Positions 16,888 through 26,790 of a stretch of 64,000 nucleotides of DNA are shown here, piece after piece. Within the stretch, counting starts at the first letter, position 1. Each line of letters starts with the position of its first letter. The DNA is taken from positions 558,001 to 622,000 of the forward strand of contig NZ_KB899967.1 in assembly GCF_000378485.1 (NCBI RefSeq), given 5' to 3'. The notes below the pieces were generated by a model, which made no database searches, had not been told where the DNA came from, and saw only the letters and a program-made list of their open reading frames with translations. Both the position numbers and the translations under genes were made by a program. Origin of the DNA: Flavobacterium rivuli WB 3.3-2 = DSM 21788 (GTDB taxonomy: Bacteria > Bacteroidota > Bacteroidia > Flavobacteriales > Flavobacteriaceae).

Positions 16888-19800
16888 CTATGTATTCCTT
16901 ACTTTAACGTGGTAGAATACATTAGGCTGCGTGCCAATGTGGCTTAGCAGGTGGTATGCTCTATCATCTTCTTTAAGCCTAACGATAGGGTCTTCCTTTT
17001 CGTTTACATCACCAAATACCATAGCACCGGTGCTGCAGGCTGCCGAACAGGCACAAGAGTCGTTAAATTCTCCTTTTGCAACCGGCCTGCCTTCACGTTT
17101 AGCCTTAAGGATAGTGGCTTGAGTAGACTGGATACAGAAAGAACATTTTTCCATTACACCCCTTGAACGTACATTAACATCAGGGTTAAGAACCATACGG
17201 CCAAGGTCATCGTTCATGTGGTAATCAAACTCGCTGTTCTTGTTATAAAGGAACCAGTTAAAACGGCGCACTTTATAAGGACAGTTGTTTGCACAGTAAC
17301 GTGTACCCACACAACGGTTGTAAGCCATGTGGTTTTGTCCCTGGCGACCATGAGAAGTTGCAGCCACAGGACATACAGTTTCGCAAGGTGCGTGGTTACA
17401 GTGCTGGCACATTACCGGCTGGAATACTACCTGAGGATTCTCGGCAGGGTCTTCCATTGCAGTAAAGGTATCAACAGATTCTAACAGGCCATTTGCATTA
17501 TTTTTAAGGTTAACATCACCTGCAAACGTATCTTCGTGAGAGTAATACCTGTCTATACGCAACCAGTGCATATCACGGCTTCTTCTTATTTCAGATTTAC
17601 CAACTACCGGTACATTGTTTTCTGCGTGACATGCAATTACACACGCTCCGCAACCTGTACAGGCATTAAGGTCTATCGATAAATTAAAGTGGTGTCCTGT
17701 AGTCCTGTCAAAAGATTCCCAAAGGTCTATTGATGCAGCAGGCACTTCTTTATGATCATAAGATACTACCGGCATAATATTCCAGTCGGCAACATCTTTT
17801 TCATTAAAATCTTTTAGCGTAGCTTCCTTAACGATATCTCCCCTGCCCATAAGTGTTTTTTGCAGCTGTACGCATGCAAACTCGTGGTCGTCGCCATTTT
17901 CTTTAGTAAGCTTGGCAACCTGGAAAGCGTTAAAGTTAGTATATAGAGAGTAAGCATTAACACCTACCATCATTTCTTTTTTCATAGCTGCCTTACGACC
18001 ATAACCAAGAGAAAGACCTACAGATCCTTTTGCCTGGCCCGGCTGGATGATTACCGGAACTTTTTCCAATTTTTTTCCATTAACCTCTATAGTAACGTAG
18101 CTACCATTAAGGCCACCGTTAGCAACATTATAGTTCTCTAAACCTAATGCATCAGCATCGGCTTTAGCAACAGTTACATAGTTATCCCAAGATACACGTG
18201 TAATAGGATCCGGGAATTCCTGCAACCATGGGTTGTTAGCCTGCTGGCCATCTCCCATACCTGTTTTAGTATAAAGAACCATCTCTAAACCACCGGCTTT
18301 CTTAGCACTTGCAAGTGTAGTCGCAGCAGTACCATAATCAGCCGGAGCTGCAGATACTGTAGCAGGAACTTCGTTTAAGTAAACACCATCATGAACCAGT
18401 TGGTTCCAGGTTTTACCCGTAGTGAAGGTTGGAGCAAAAGCTTTAAGGTAGTCATAGTACGACTGACCGTTACCAGACCATGAAAGCAATGCATCCTGAA
18501 ATTGTTTTGTATTGAATAAAGGACGGATAGTAGGCTGTGTGATGCCGTAATGTCCTTTTGCAATTGTTACATCGCCCCATGCCTCAAGATAATGAGGAGC
18601 TGCGGCAGCAACAGTAGCTATTGATGCAGTTTCATCTTCTTTAAGAGAGAAAGAAACCGACAATTTTACTTTTTTAAGAGCCTCAGTAAATCCGGCACTG
18701 TCAGGATATGTATACACCGGGTTAACACCACTCATAATAAGTGTGTGAACTGTACCCGCTTTCATATCTGCCACCAGTTGCGCAACCGCTTTAGCATCGC
18801 CTTTACGAACGTAACGGGCACCGTCAGGATTAAACGCAGCCGACTGTAATGAATTGTTTATTGCAATTGCAAGCAATTGTGCATTAACATCATCAAGACC
18901 GGTTACAAAAACACCTTTACTACCCGCAGCTTTAAGCTGGTTTGCAGCGTTAACAACAGCCTGGTCATAAGGTTTAGTTACATCCGGTACGCTTACAGCA
19001 GCACCAGTAACTATATTATATATTTTAACAAGAGCATATTTTTGCTCTGTAACAGTCAATGGAATACGCTTGTCTGCGTTAGCACCCGTAAGAGACATAT
19101 TAGACTCTATCTGTATGTGCTTAGACATTTTACCGTTTTTAGGAATACGACCTTGTGTATAACCTGAGTCATAACCACCACCCTGCCAGTCGCCAACAAA
19201 ATCAGCACCTACAGAAAGGATAACATCAGCTTTACCAAAATCGTAATCAGCTAAAGCCCTTTCGCCGTATACCGCCTGGAAGGCATCCAATGCTTCAGAT
19301 GAAGACACTGCATCGTACACTACGTGTTTAAAACCAGGATATTTAGCTCCAAATTCAGCAATAAGTTTTTCAGTAGAAGGACTTGCCGTAGTACCCGTAA
19401 GCACTACTACACTACCTGCACCAGCCGCAGCTTCACTAAGACCTTTTTTAACGGTGGTATCTACAGCCTCCCAAGAAGCCGGTTTGCCCGAAATAACAGG
19501 TTGTTTTAAGCGCATGCTGTCGTAAAGAGAAAGCACAGAAGCATGAACCCTTCCGTTAGCTGACACTTTAGCACCTGCAAGTGTATTGTTTTCTACTTTT
19601 ATAGGGCGACCCTCACGGGTTTTTATAAGTATGTTGGCAAAATCAAAACCATCTGCAATTGTAGTAGCATAATAATCAGCAACACCCGGTATAATAACTT
19701 CCGGCTGCACCACATAAGGTATAGATTTAATAACCGGGCCTTCGCAGGCTGCAAGAGATGCTGCAGCTGTACTAAACCCTACATATTTTAAAAAGTCACG

Positions 19801-19956
19801 ACGGCTTGTAGAAGAAGATGACAAAGCTTCCTTGTCGCCAAGAAATTCATCCGTGGGGATCTCCTCAACAAACTCATTGTTTCTCAGCTTCTCAACAATA
19901 GAGCTGTTTTCATTTAGCTCTTCAACACTTTGCCAGTATTTTTTGTTTGATGCCAT
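16888..19956 (-). CDS. actB: Alternative complex III iron-sulfur subunit ActB (molybdopterin oxidoreductase-like)
   Basis: A 1022-residue periplasmic subunit. Its N-terminal twin-arginine-type signal is TSRRDFLKYVGFSTAAASLA, followed by a Cys. The first two thirds resemble a molybdopterin oxidoreductase without an obvious cofactor site; the last third is a four-cluster ferredoxin module with CTGCGACVIACHAEN, CQHCNHAPCETVCPV, CVGTRYCANNCPY and CSFCIQST. This ActB1-ActB2 fusion is the standard Bacteroidota form. It relays electrons from quinol to the haems of ActA. Confidence 0.95.
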   Translation of the reverse strand: MASNKKYWQSVEELNENSSIVEKLRNNEFVEEIPTDEFLGDKEALSSSSTSRRDFLKYVGFSTAAASLAACEGPVIKSIPYVVQPEVIIPGVADYYATTIADGFDFANILIKTREGRPIKVENNTLAGAKVSANGRVHASVLSLYDSMRLKQPVISGKPASWEAVDTTVKKGLSEAAAGAGSVVVLTGTTASPSTEKLIAEFGAKYPGFKHVVYDAVSSSEALDAFQAVYGERALADYDFGKADVILSVGADFVGDWQGGGYDSGYTQGRIPKNGKMSKHIQIESNMSLTGANADKRIPLTVTEQKYALVKIYNIVTGAAVSVPDVTKPYDQAVVNAANQLKAAGSKGVFVTGLDDVNAQLLAIAINNSLQSAAFNPDGARYVRKGDAKAVAQLVADMKAGTVHTLIMSGVNPVYTYPDSAGFTEALKKVKLSVSFSLKEDETASIATVAAAAPHYLEAWGDVTIAKGHYGITQPTIRPLFNTKQFQDALLSWSGNGQSYYDYLKAFAPTFTTGKTWNQLVHDGVYLNEVPATVSAAPADYGTAATTLASAKKAGGLEMVLYTKTGMGDGQQANNPWLQEFPDPITRVSWDNYVTVAKADADALGLENYNVANGGLNGSYVTIEVNGKKLEKVPVIIQPGQAKGSVGLSLGYGRKAAMKKEMMVGVNAYSLYTNFNAFQVAKLTKENGDDHEFACVQLQKTLMGRGDIVKEATLKDFNEKDVADWNIMPVVSYDHKEVPAASIDLWESFDRTTGHHFNLSIDLNACTGCGACVIACHAENNVPVVGKSEIRRSRDMHWLRIDRYYSHEDTFAGDVNLKNNANGLLESVDTFTAMEDPAENPQVVFQPVMCQHCNHAPCETVCPVAATSHGRQGQNHMAYNRCVGTRYCANNCPYKVRRFNWFLYNKNSEFDYHMNDDLGRMVLNPDVNVRSRGVMEKCSFCIQSTQATILKAKREGRPVAKGEFNDSCACSAACSTGAMVFGDVNEKEDPIVRLKEDDRAYHLLSHIGTQPNVFYHVKVRNT

Positions 19957-19989
19957 GTTGTATATAGATATTAGCTTCTTAAAAATTTA

Positions 19990-21315
19990 TTAATAGTGAC
20001 ATTTACCACACTCTAAACCACCCATATTGGCAGCTGTAAGTTTCTGAACCCCATATTTCTTGGCAAGTTCATCGTGGATTTTAGCGTAATAGTCATTGCC
20101 TTCAACTTTCACATCAGTTTCGCGGTGACAGTTAATACACCATCCCATTGTAAGAGGCGCATTTTGCTTCATCACTTCGAAAGTCTCAACAGGACCGTGA
20201 CATTTCTGACACTCTACACCTGCAACAGAAACGTGCTGTGAGTGGTTAAAGTAAACGAAATCCGGAAGGTTGTGTATCCTAACCCATTTAACTGGTTTTT
20301 GTACTCCGGTATATTTTTGAGTGTTTTTATCCCACCCTACTGCATCATATAATTTTTGTATCTCGGCAGTATAGAATTCTTTTGAATGATCTACATATAG
20401 TGAATCTTTATCACCTGCAAATTCAGCAATATTTTTGTGGCAGTTCATACACACATTAAGCGATGGTATACCCGATTGCTTACTTACCCTTGCAGAAGAG
20501 TGGCAGTACTTACAATCGATACCGTTGTCACCGGCGTGTATTTTGTGCGAGAAATGTATAGGCTGTACCGGCTGATAATCCTGGTCTACCCCTATTTGCA
20601 TAAGGTAACCATAAAGGAAGTAAGCTGAAGCAAGCATTAACAACAACACGGTAACAAATACAAGGAAGCCGTTTTTTGCATACGCTTTCCATAAAGAAAC
20701 CGAAGGCTCATCCTCAGTAACCACAACACCGTTATTTGCAGCAATTCTTCTAAGCGTTTTGTTAACCAGCACAAGCATTACTATAAGCACGCCAAGCACT
20801 AAAACAAGAGCACCTAATATAAGATTGTTAGACGCGCCGCTACCAGAACCTTCTGCAACAGGAGCCGCAGCAGGCTTTTCTGCAACAGGAGCAACTTCTG
20901 ATGTAAATGCCATGATATTATCAATATCTGCCTCAGAAAGCTGCGGAAACGCAGTCATTGTTGTTTTATTGTTCTCTGCAAAAAGCTTTACCGCAGCAGC
21001 ATCGCCAGATTTTATCATCTCGCTACTGTTGTGGATCCACTTATAAAGCCATGCCCTGTCATGCTTATCTGCAACACCCCTTAAAGCAGGGCCTGTAGAT
21101 TTAGCATCAAGTTTGTGACAAGAAGCACAATTTGCATTAAACAGCTCTTTACCCTTTACAGGATCTCCAGCGCCGGCTGCGGGTGCAGCAGCAGCTGTGG
21201 CGGCCGCAGCTTCTGGTGCAGCCTGTTGTGCATAAGAAACGGAAAAAGTTAGCGAGAGCGCCAGGCAGAAGAATAAAATTCTTGAAATTGAAGTATGGTT
21301 ACCCACTTTTTTCAT
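19990..21315 (-). CDS. actA: Alternative complex III multihaem cytochrome c subunit ActA
   Basis: A 441-residue protein with a Sec signal (about residues 10-29). A monohaem cytochrome c domain comes first (NCASCHKLD), then two hydrophobic segments (about 163-188 and 212-238), then a pentahaem domain with CKYCH, CMNCH, CQKCH, CINCH and CGKCH. Six CxxCH motifs in total, so a monohaem domain is fused to the usual pentahaem ActA. It is the first gene of the operon, 77 nt or so from the predicted transcription start. Confidence 0.93.
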   Translation of the reverse strand: MKKVGNHTSISRILFFCLALSLTFSVSYAQQAAPEAAAATAAAAPAAGAGDPVKGKELFNANCASCHKLDAKSTGPALRGVADKHDRAWLYKWIHNSSEMIKSGDAAAVKLFAENNKTTMTAFPQLSEADIDNIMAFTSEVAPVAEKPAAAPVAEGSGSGASNNLILGALVLVLGVLIVMLVLVNKTLRRIAANNGVVVTEDEPSVSLWKAYAKNGFLVFVTVLLLMLASAYFLYGYLMQIGVDQDYQPVQPIHFSHKIHAGDNGIDCKYCHSSARVSKQSGIPSLNVCMNCHKNIAEFAGDKDSLYVDHSKEFYTAEIQKLYDAVGWDKNTQKYTGVQKPVKWVRIHNLPDFVYFNHSQHVSVAGVECQKCHGPVETFEVMKQNAPLTMGWCINCHRETDVKVEGNDYYAKIHDELAKKYGVQKLTAANMGGLECGKCHY

Positions 21316-21398
21316 ATTAAAAATGATTATCGACTATTTTGGTATGATTTTTAATGCAGTCAGGTGTCAGTAAACACTGTCCTTTTTAAAAACTCCCA

Positions 21399-21428
21399 CA
21401 AAAATACGACTTAAGAATTATTCTCAAA
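21399..21428 (-). promoter_or_regulatory. Promoter of the act-cox operon: TTTG, 18 bp, TATTTTTG
   Basis: On the minus strand TTTG (21425-21428) is followed after 18 bp by TATTTTTG (21399-21406), the Bacteroidota -33/-7 pattern. It is the only good match upstream of actA. Confidence 0.6.
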
Positions 21429-21503
21429 CCTTAAATAAACCTTAATCTTTAATTTATAACAATTCTAAATAAATCGGGTTTATCGGAATAAAATAAATAG
21501 TTG

Positions 21504-21511
21504 TACATTTG
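21504..21511 (+). promoter_or_regulatory. -7 box TACATTTG
   Basis: Matches TAnnTTTG, 18 bp before the SPOR gene. A TTTA at 21479-21482 at the right distance is a weak -33. Confidence 0.5.
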
Positions 21512-21529
21512 TTGTAAACATACTTCATT

Positions 21530-21919
21530 ATGAGAATTTTAACGATAAGGACGTTACATTTTACCTTACTAATATCTGCTTTGTGTGGTGGTAAAGCACT
21601 TGCACAAACAAATACCGTTACCGTTGCCCAGGACTCGCGTTTTGAGGAATTATTAAACGACAAGCGCAAAATAAGCTCATCTATAACTGTAAATGACCGC
21701 TATAAGGTACAGATATTTTATGGTGATAACGATAAAGCCCGCAAAGCACTACAAGACTTTAAAAAAGACTACAAAGGCCAGGATGGCACCATAATTTTTG
21801 AAAGCCCCACCTATAAAGTATGGGTAGGCAGTTACAAAACCCGCATTGAAGCCGAAAAAAACCTGACAGACATAAGAAAGAAATTTCCGCATGCGTTACT
21901 GGTTAAACCTAATAAGTAA
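21530..21919 (+). CDS. Secreted SPOR domain-containing protein
   Basis: A 129-residue protein with a signal peptide (MRILTIRTLHFTLLISALCG) and a C-terminal SPOR-like fold: YKVQIFYGDNDKARKALQDF, then YKVWVGSYKTRIEAEKNLTD. SPOR domains bind denuded glycan strands of peptidoglycan, often at division sites. It diverges from the act operon over a 214-bp shared control region and is closed by a strong terminator. Confidence 0.8.
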   Translation: MRILTIRTLHFTLLISALCGGKALAQTNTVTVAQDSRFEELLNDKRKISSSITVNDRYKVQIFYGDNDKARKALQDFKKDYKGQDGTIIFESPTYKVWVGSYKTRIEAEKNLTDIRKKFPHALLVKPNK

Positions 21920-21932
21920 ATAGCCTTTACAT

Positions 21933-21972
21933 AAACAACAAAATCCCGCACATCGCGGGATTTTGTTGTTTT
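21933..21972 (+). terminator. Strong rho-independent terminator
   Basis: AAACAACAAAATCCCGC and GCGGGATTTTGTTGTTT pair around a short loop, giving a stem of about 17 bp. Confidence 0.9.
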
Positions 21973-22050
21973 GACAAGCTACTAAACAGGGAATAAAAAA
22001 TTTAGATTCCACCTGCAAGCAGAGGGATAAATTGCAGAAAATAATAATGA

Positions 22051-22058
22051 TAAATTTG
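22051..22058 (+). promoter_or_regulatory. -7 box TAAATTTG
   Basis: A consensus -7 box 106 bp before the T9SS cargo gene, with TTG at 22032-22034 (16 bp spacing). It implies a leader of about 100 nt. Confidence 0.4.
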
Positions 22059-22164
22059 TATCTTAGCCGTAATCAATGTTTTAATAAATAAATTACTATC
22101 AGGATATAAAAAGCAAAGACTACCGCAAACCAATTTTATAAACCATACAATTAATCACACCTTT

Positions 22165-23115
22165 ATGTTTACAAAAACTTTACTAACAACAGGACTCGTG
22201 GCCGCAGGATTTTTAGCCAATGCACAAACCACAGCCATACCCGACCCCGCCTTCGAAAAGGCTTTAATTGATTTAGCAATAGATGCTGACGGTATAGTTA
22301 ACGGATCTCTCTTAACCACTAATGCATTAGCGGTAACTAATTTAACTATTACATCTCCCCAGGTGAATAATGAAACACAATATATAACCGACCTTACAGG
22401 ACTTGAAGCATTTGTAAACCTTGAAAATCTTACTGTAAACGGCACTATGGCAGAAACGCTAAATGTTAGCGCACTTACAGCTTTAAAGAACCTGAATTGT
22501 GCTGACAACATACTTACAAGTTTAGATGTTTCTAACAATTCTTTATTAGAGTCTTTATACATCTCAGGAGGCGGAGACGTATACCCTATGAATGAAATTA
22601 GCAGCATCGACCTTAGCAACAATCCAAACATTAATCGATTAACAGCCACAGGCATTAGCACGATTAATTTAAGAAATGGAAACAACAATTCAAATATGCG
22701 TATAATTATTAGTTATTTGGGTGAGATACCCGGAGAGCCTGGTGGTTACACCTGTATTGAAGTGGATGATGCACTGGCAGCTGCAAATAATCAGCCACCA
22801 TATTCTGAATGGATAATATCCCATATAAACCGAACTTACTCTCTTGTGGAGTCTTGCCTGGCAGCAACTAAGGCTGTTAAAGAGAAAACAATTATTGTAT
22901 ATCCAAACCCGGTTTCAGAAACTTTGCATATTGCCCAACAGGATAACTCGTTAATTGATAAAGTTGCGTTATATGACATTTCTGGCAGGAATGTAAGGGA
23001 GTTTACTAATATATCTGCTGCAGGTGTATCTGTTTCCGGTTTGGGAAAAGGTATTTATATGCTAAAAATCAGCAACGGAAATGAAACGCAAAGCAGGAAA
23101 ATAATTATAGAATAA
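22165..23115 (+). CDS. Secreted leucine-rich-repeat-like protein with T9SS type A sorting domain
   Basis: A 316-residue protein: signal peptide (MFTKTLLTTGLVAAGFLANAQ), an N-terminal IPDPAFEKALIDLAIDADG motif seen at the start of many Bacteroidota LRR-type surface proteins, about four LRR-like turns at residues 80-180 (LTGLEAFVNLENLTV, LTALKNLNC, LTSLDVSNNSLLESL, ISSIDLSNNPNINRL), then a C-terminal sorting domain with VYPNPVSETLHI and GIYMLKI. The last domain targets it to the type IX secretion system for export and surface attachment. Confidence 0.88.
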   Translation: MFTKTLLTTGLVAAGFLANAQTTAIPDPAFEKALIDLAIDADGIVNGSLLTTNALAVTNLTITSPQVNNETQYITDLTGLEAFVNLENLTVNGTMAETLNVSALTALKNLNCADNILTSLDVSNNSLLESLYISGGGDVYPMNEISSIDLSNNPNINRLTATGISTINLRNGNNNSNMRIIISYLGEIPGEPGGYTCIEVDDALAAANNQPPYSEWIISHINRTYSLVESCLAATKAVKEKTIIVYPNPVSETLHIAQQDNSLIDKVALYDISGRNVREFTNISAAGVSVSGLGKGIYMLKISNGNETQSRKIIIE

Positions 23116-23143
23116 AAACTAAGTCCAATTTTATAAAAACAAC

Positions 23144-23167
23144 AAAGGCTGCCCAGAGGCAGCCTTT
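23144..23167. terminator. Bidirectional terminator
   Basis: AAAGGCTGCC and GGCAGCCTTT flank CAGA between two convergent genes; A/T tracts lie on both sides. Confidence 0.8.
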
Positions 23168-23193
23168 ATGCTATACATTATATAAATAGTGTA

Positions 23194-25236
23194 TTATTGG
23201 AAATCAGCCGGGGCAGTACCCTCGTTGATTTTTACATCAGATACCGTAAGCTCTAAATCTATACCAATATTCATTACAACTTTGTAAGGGAACTTAATTC
23301 CTTTTACAGCTTTATAATCGCTATAGTAAGTAGTTTGGGTAGCTTTTTGCCCACCTTGCTCCTGCTCGTGCGCTTCGGCAACTTTAAAGCCTGTAGCTAC
23401 ATCATAGTAATATGTAGCATCGCCTTTTTTAATTGCATAAGCATCTGCACCGTTGATAGATTCTATACCTGTAAGCTTAGCATCTTTGTTAGACACAAGC
23501 TCAAGCTCTTCAAACGGAACTGCACTTGCTTTCATATCAGCAAAATCAGCACCTTCAAGCTCTACTCTCTGACCCTGTTGAACCATATAGCCGGCTTTAT
23601 CGCCCACTACCTGTTTCATCATGCTCATACCCATAGCTTTCATTTCGATCATTTGTTTATGATCTGCAGTAACTTTAGTTGTAAGCTCTAACGGAGTACC
23701 CTGAACGGTACCGGCAGATTTTGTAACTACAGTTTTAACTGCTTTAAGCGCTTTCTCGCCACCTACAGCTTTAATGTAACCATCAAGAACTGTTTTTGTA
23801 GTAACACCTGCAGGTATTGGTTTGTTTACCACAGGTTTTTCGGCAGGATTACCCCATTTGTCAAAATATTGTATCGGAATTTTTCTTGCTTCAAGACCTG
23901 GCAGTACATCTGCAGCTTTACCTACAATTACAATCCTTGAGTTATCTGCAAGGAAAAATTTGTTAGCAGCAGCTTTAACATCTGCAGCAGTAACAGCACT
24001 AATGTTTTTTATGTAGTTTTCATAAAAATCTTCCGGCAAGCCCATAGTTTGTGTAAGTAATGCATAACGAGCTACAGTAGCAGGTTTTTCTATCTGCATT
24101 ACAAAGTTACCTATGTATTTAGCTTTTGCATTACGAAGGTCTTCATCGCTAACAAGGTCTGTCCTCATTCTTTTAACCTCATTAAGTATCTCTGCTACAG
24201 AGCTGTCTGTAACAGCATTACGTACAGATGCAGAAGATTCAAAAGCACCTACATATTTACTTGGCGAAATAGAAGAGTAAGAACCATACGTCCAGCCGTG
24301 AGCCTCACGAAGGTTAAGGAACAAACGGCCTTCGCCACCACCACCAAGAACCTGGTTAGCAAGAAGCGTAGCAAAATATTCTTTATCGGTCATTTTAAGA
24401 TTCACAACGTTTACTACAGCAATTTCTGACTGTACCGCGTTTGGCATATCTATAAAATTAACCTGAGTATACTGTACATCTTTAGGGTCGCTGTAGCTAA
24501 CATTAGGAGCTATACCCGGTTTCCATGTACTAAATAATTTAGTAACCTGTTTTTTAACGTCTTTAAATTTAACGTCGCCTACCACAACAAGGTATGCTTT
24601 ACCCGGAACGTAGTAAGTATTATAGTTCTCTACAACATCGGCAAGGGTAACATTATTAATAGTTTGCTCGCTTAAAAATTCGCCTCTTGGGTGGTTTTTA
24701 CCAAATGTAAGTACATCTGTAACCCTTGCTGCGATAGACGGTACATTTTTCTCGTCTGCCTTAAGGTTCTCAACAATCTTATTTTTTTCTTTGTCAAATT
24801 CAGCCTGTGTAAATACCGGATTAAGGGCACCATCGGCCATTAAGCTCAATATTTTTTCTGAGTATTTAGAAAGTCCGCTTCCTGCAGCGCCGCTATCCCA
24901 AAAGCTGATGTTTGCACCAAGAAAATCTATTTCTTCGTTAAAAGCATCGGCGCTCATTTTTTTAGTTCCGCTGCCTAAAAGTGCGCTAACCATATCGCTT
25001 ACACCTTTTTTATTGCCTTCGGCATAAGGAGCGTTATCTATAGTAAGGCTGTAAGACACCCTTGGTAACTTATGGTTTTCTACAACCAGTACTTTAAGGC
25101 CATTTTTAAGAGTAAAAGTTTCCGGTTTCCCAATGTTTACCGTAGGCGCGGGCCCTGGCTTGGGCATAGTCCTGTTTTGTGCCTGCATAGTAATAGATAA
25201 AAATACACCGGCTAATATATATATAACTTTTTTCAT
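23194..25236 (-). CDS. M16 peptidase family protein lacking the zinc motif (partner subunit)
   Basis: A 680-residue exported protein. The start at 25236 gives the signal MKKVIYILAGVFLSITMQAQ; an in-frame upstream ATG at 25290 would overlap the preceding gene. Two M16 half-domains cover about residues 35-470, with the LRRAHGWTYG-like LREAHGWTYGSYS stretch of the second. The HxxEH zinc motif is absent (the equivalent helix reads SDMVSALLGSG), so it is probably the inactive half of a heterodimer with the next gene upstream. A C-terminal LolA/outer-membrane-like region follows. The genes are 16 bp apart. Confidence 0.85.
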   Translation of the reverse strand: MKKVIYILAGVFLSITMQAQNRTMPKPGPAPTVNIGKPETFTLKNGLKVLVVENHKLPRVSYSLTIDNAPYAEGNKKGVSDMVSALLGSGTKKMSADAFNEEIDFLGANISFWDSGAAGSGLSKYSEKILSLMADGALNPVFTQAEFDKEKNKIVENLKADEKNVPSIAARVTDVLTFGKNHPRGEFLSEQTINNVTLADVVENYNTYYVPGKAYLVVVGDVKFKDVKKQVTKLFSTWKPGIAPNVSYSDPKDVQYTQVNFIDMPNAVQSEIAVVNVVNLKMTDKEYFATLLANQVLGGGGEGRLFLNLREAHGWTYGSYSSISPSKYVGAFESSASVRNAVTDSSVAEILNEVKRMRTDLVSDEDLRNAKAKYIGNFVMQIEKPATVARYALLTQTMGLPEDFYENYIKNISAVTAADVKAAANKFFLADNSRIVIVGKAADVLPGLEARKIPIQYFDKWGNPAEKPVVNKPIPAGVTTKTVLDGYIKAVGGEKALKAVKTVVTKSAGTVQGTPLELTTKVTADHKQMIEMKAMGMSMMKQVVGDKAGYMVQQGQRVELEGADFADMKASAVPFEELELVSNKDAKLTGIESINGADAYAIKKGDATYYYDVATGFKVAEAHEQEQGGQKATQTTYYSDYKAVKGIKFPYKVVMNIGIDLELTVSDVKINEGTAPADFQ

Positions 25237-25252
25237 GATCGTTTTTGTGTGC

Positions 25253-26578
25253 TTAGTTTTGTGCTTTGTCTTTTGCAGGTACATAATCAAGTATTAACCT
25301 CTGGTTAGGATTCAGGTATTTTTTAGCCACTTCCCTAATCTCTTCCCTTGTAATAGAACGGTAAATATCTATCTCTGTGTTAACAAGGTTTACATCGCCA
25401 TAAAGCATATAAAAAGTAGCCAGGTTACTTGCTACACCCTCTACACTTGAATTGCTGTTAACATACTGGTTTTCGTAAATATTTTTAAGTTTTTCAAACT
25501 CTTTCTCTGTAATAAGAGTAGTTTGTATTTTTACGATCTCCTCATCAGCCTCTTTCATTATTTCGTCTACAGTATGGCCCTGCATAGGTAACGCAAGGAA
25601 CGTGTAAACACCATAATCTTCTTCGCTTGAGTTGTATGTAGCAAGTTCTAAAGCAATTTTTTTCTCTTCAACAATTTTTTTGTACATCCTTGAGCTTTTA
25701 CCATCACTAAGTATTGTAGCGATCATATCAAGAACGCGGGCATCCCTTGTTTTCATAGATGGAGTCCTGTAAGCAGCAATAACCATTGGCAATTGTACGT
25801 TAGGATCTTCAAAAACAGCTTTTATAGGCTGCGTTATAGGAGCTTCTTCAAATTTTTGGCGTACAACCGGCGCACCTTTAGGTATAGCACCAAAGTATTG
25901 CTGTATCCATTTTTTAGTCTGGTCTACATCCAGGTTACCTGCCACAACAAGCACAGCATTGTTAGGCACATAGAATTTTTTGTTGAAAGCCTTAAACTCA
26001 TCAAGAGTAGCAGCATCAAGGTGGTCCATAGAACCTATAGTAGTCCAGCGGTAAGGGTGAACTTTAAACATGTTCTTTTTTACCTCCTGCATTAACTGCC
26101 CATAAGGACGGTTATCGTAGCTGCGTCTTTTTTCTTCTTTTACAACCTCATTTTGGGTATCAACACCTATCTGATTAATTACAGGGTGCATCATCCTTTC
26201 AGATTCCATCCAAAGGCCAAGCTCAGTATTGTTAGAAGGGAATACTTCGTAGTAATACGTCCTGTCATCTGTAGTATTAGCGTTATTGTTACCACCGTTA
26301 GCCGTAACAATTTTAAACCATTCGCCACGTTTTATGTTCTCTGTACCTTCAAACAAAAGGTGTTCAAAAAAGTGGGCAAAACCGGTTCTGTCCGGGCTTT
26401 CGTCTTTTGCACCTACATGGTACATTACCGAAGTAATGATAACGGGAGCCGATTTATCCTGGTGAAGGATAACATGCAGCCCATTATCTAAATTGTATTC
26501 TTCGAACGCTACTTTCTGGGCCGAGGCGGCTCCGCCTATCAGCAGGAGTGAACTCATGGCCATAATAGATTTCTTCAT
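25253..26578 (-). CDS. M16 zinc metallopeptidase (active subunit)
   Basis: A 441-residue exported protein with signal MKKSIMAMSSLLLIGGAASAQ. The inverted zinc motif H69-F-F-E-H73 is intact, with the distal Glu in the NEVVKEEKRRSYDN region. Size and layout match the short catalytic subunit of bacterial processing-peptidase pairs. It is followed after 16 bp by a motif-less M16 gene, so the two probably form an envelope heterodimer that degrades peptides. Substrates are unknown. Confidence 0.9.
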   Translation of the reverse strand: MKKSIMAMSSLLLIGGAASAQKVAFEEYNLDNGLHVILHQDKSAPVIITSVMYHVGAKDESPDRTGFAHFFEHLLFEGTENIKRGEWFKIVTANGGNNNANTTDDRTYYYEVFPSNNTELGLWMESERMMHPVINQIGVDTQNEVVKEEKRRSYDNRPYGQLMQEVKKNMFKVHPYRWTTIGSMDHLDAATLDEFKAFNKKFYVPNNAVLVVAGNLDVDQTKKWIQQYFGAIPKGAPVVRQKFEEAPITQPIKAVFEDPNVQLPMVIAAYRTPSMKTRDARVLDMIATILSDGKSSRMYKKIVEEKKIALELATYNSSEEDYGVYTFLALPMQGHTVDEIMKEADEEIVKIQTTLITEKEFEKLKNIYENQYVNSNSSVEGVASNLATFYMLYGDVNLVNTEIDIYRSITREEIREVAKKYLNPNQRLILDYVPAKDKAQN

Positions 26579-26727
26579 AAAAATAAGGGTTATTTTGATT
26601 TTGGATAATTGGTGTGCAATTTCGGTATTTTGTTACAATAATGCTAAACTTTTTTTTGATTAAGATTTTTACACCTATATTATATAGGAGTAAAGAAAAT
26701 GAATAATCAATAAAAATGCAGTACAGG

Positions 26728-26757
26728 TTGCCTGATAAATAATAAGTTGTATATTTG
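26728..26757 (+). promoter_or_regulatory. Promoter of rplU-rpmA: TTG, 19 bp, TATATTTG
   Basis: TTG at 26728-26730 and TATATTTG at 26750-26757, with 19-bp spacing, is the best match to the Bacteroidota consensus in the window and lies 33 bp before rplU. Confidence 0.75.
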
Positions 26758-26790
26758 CACACTTAAAAAAATTAATTAAACCATATTGTT

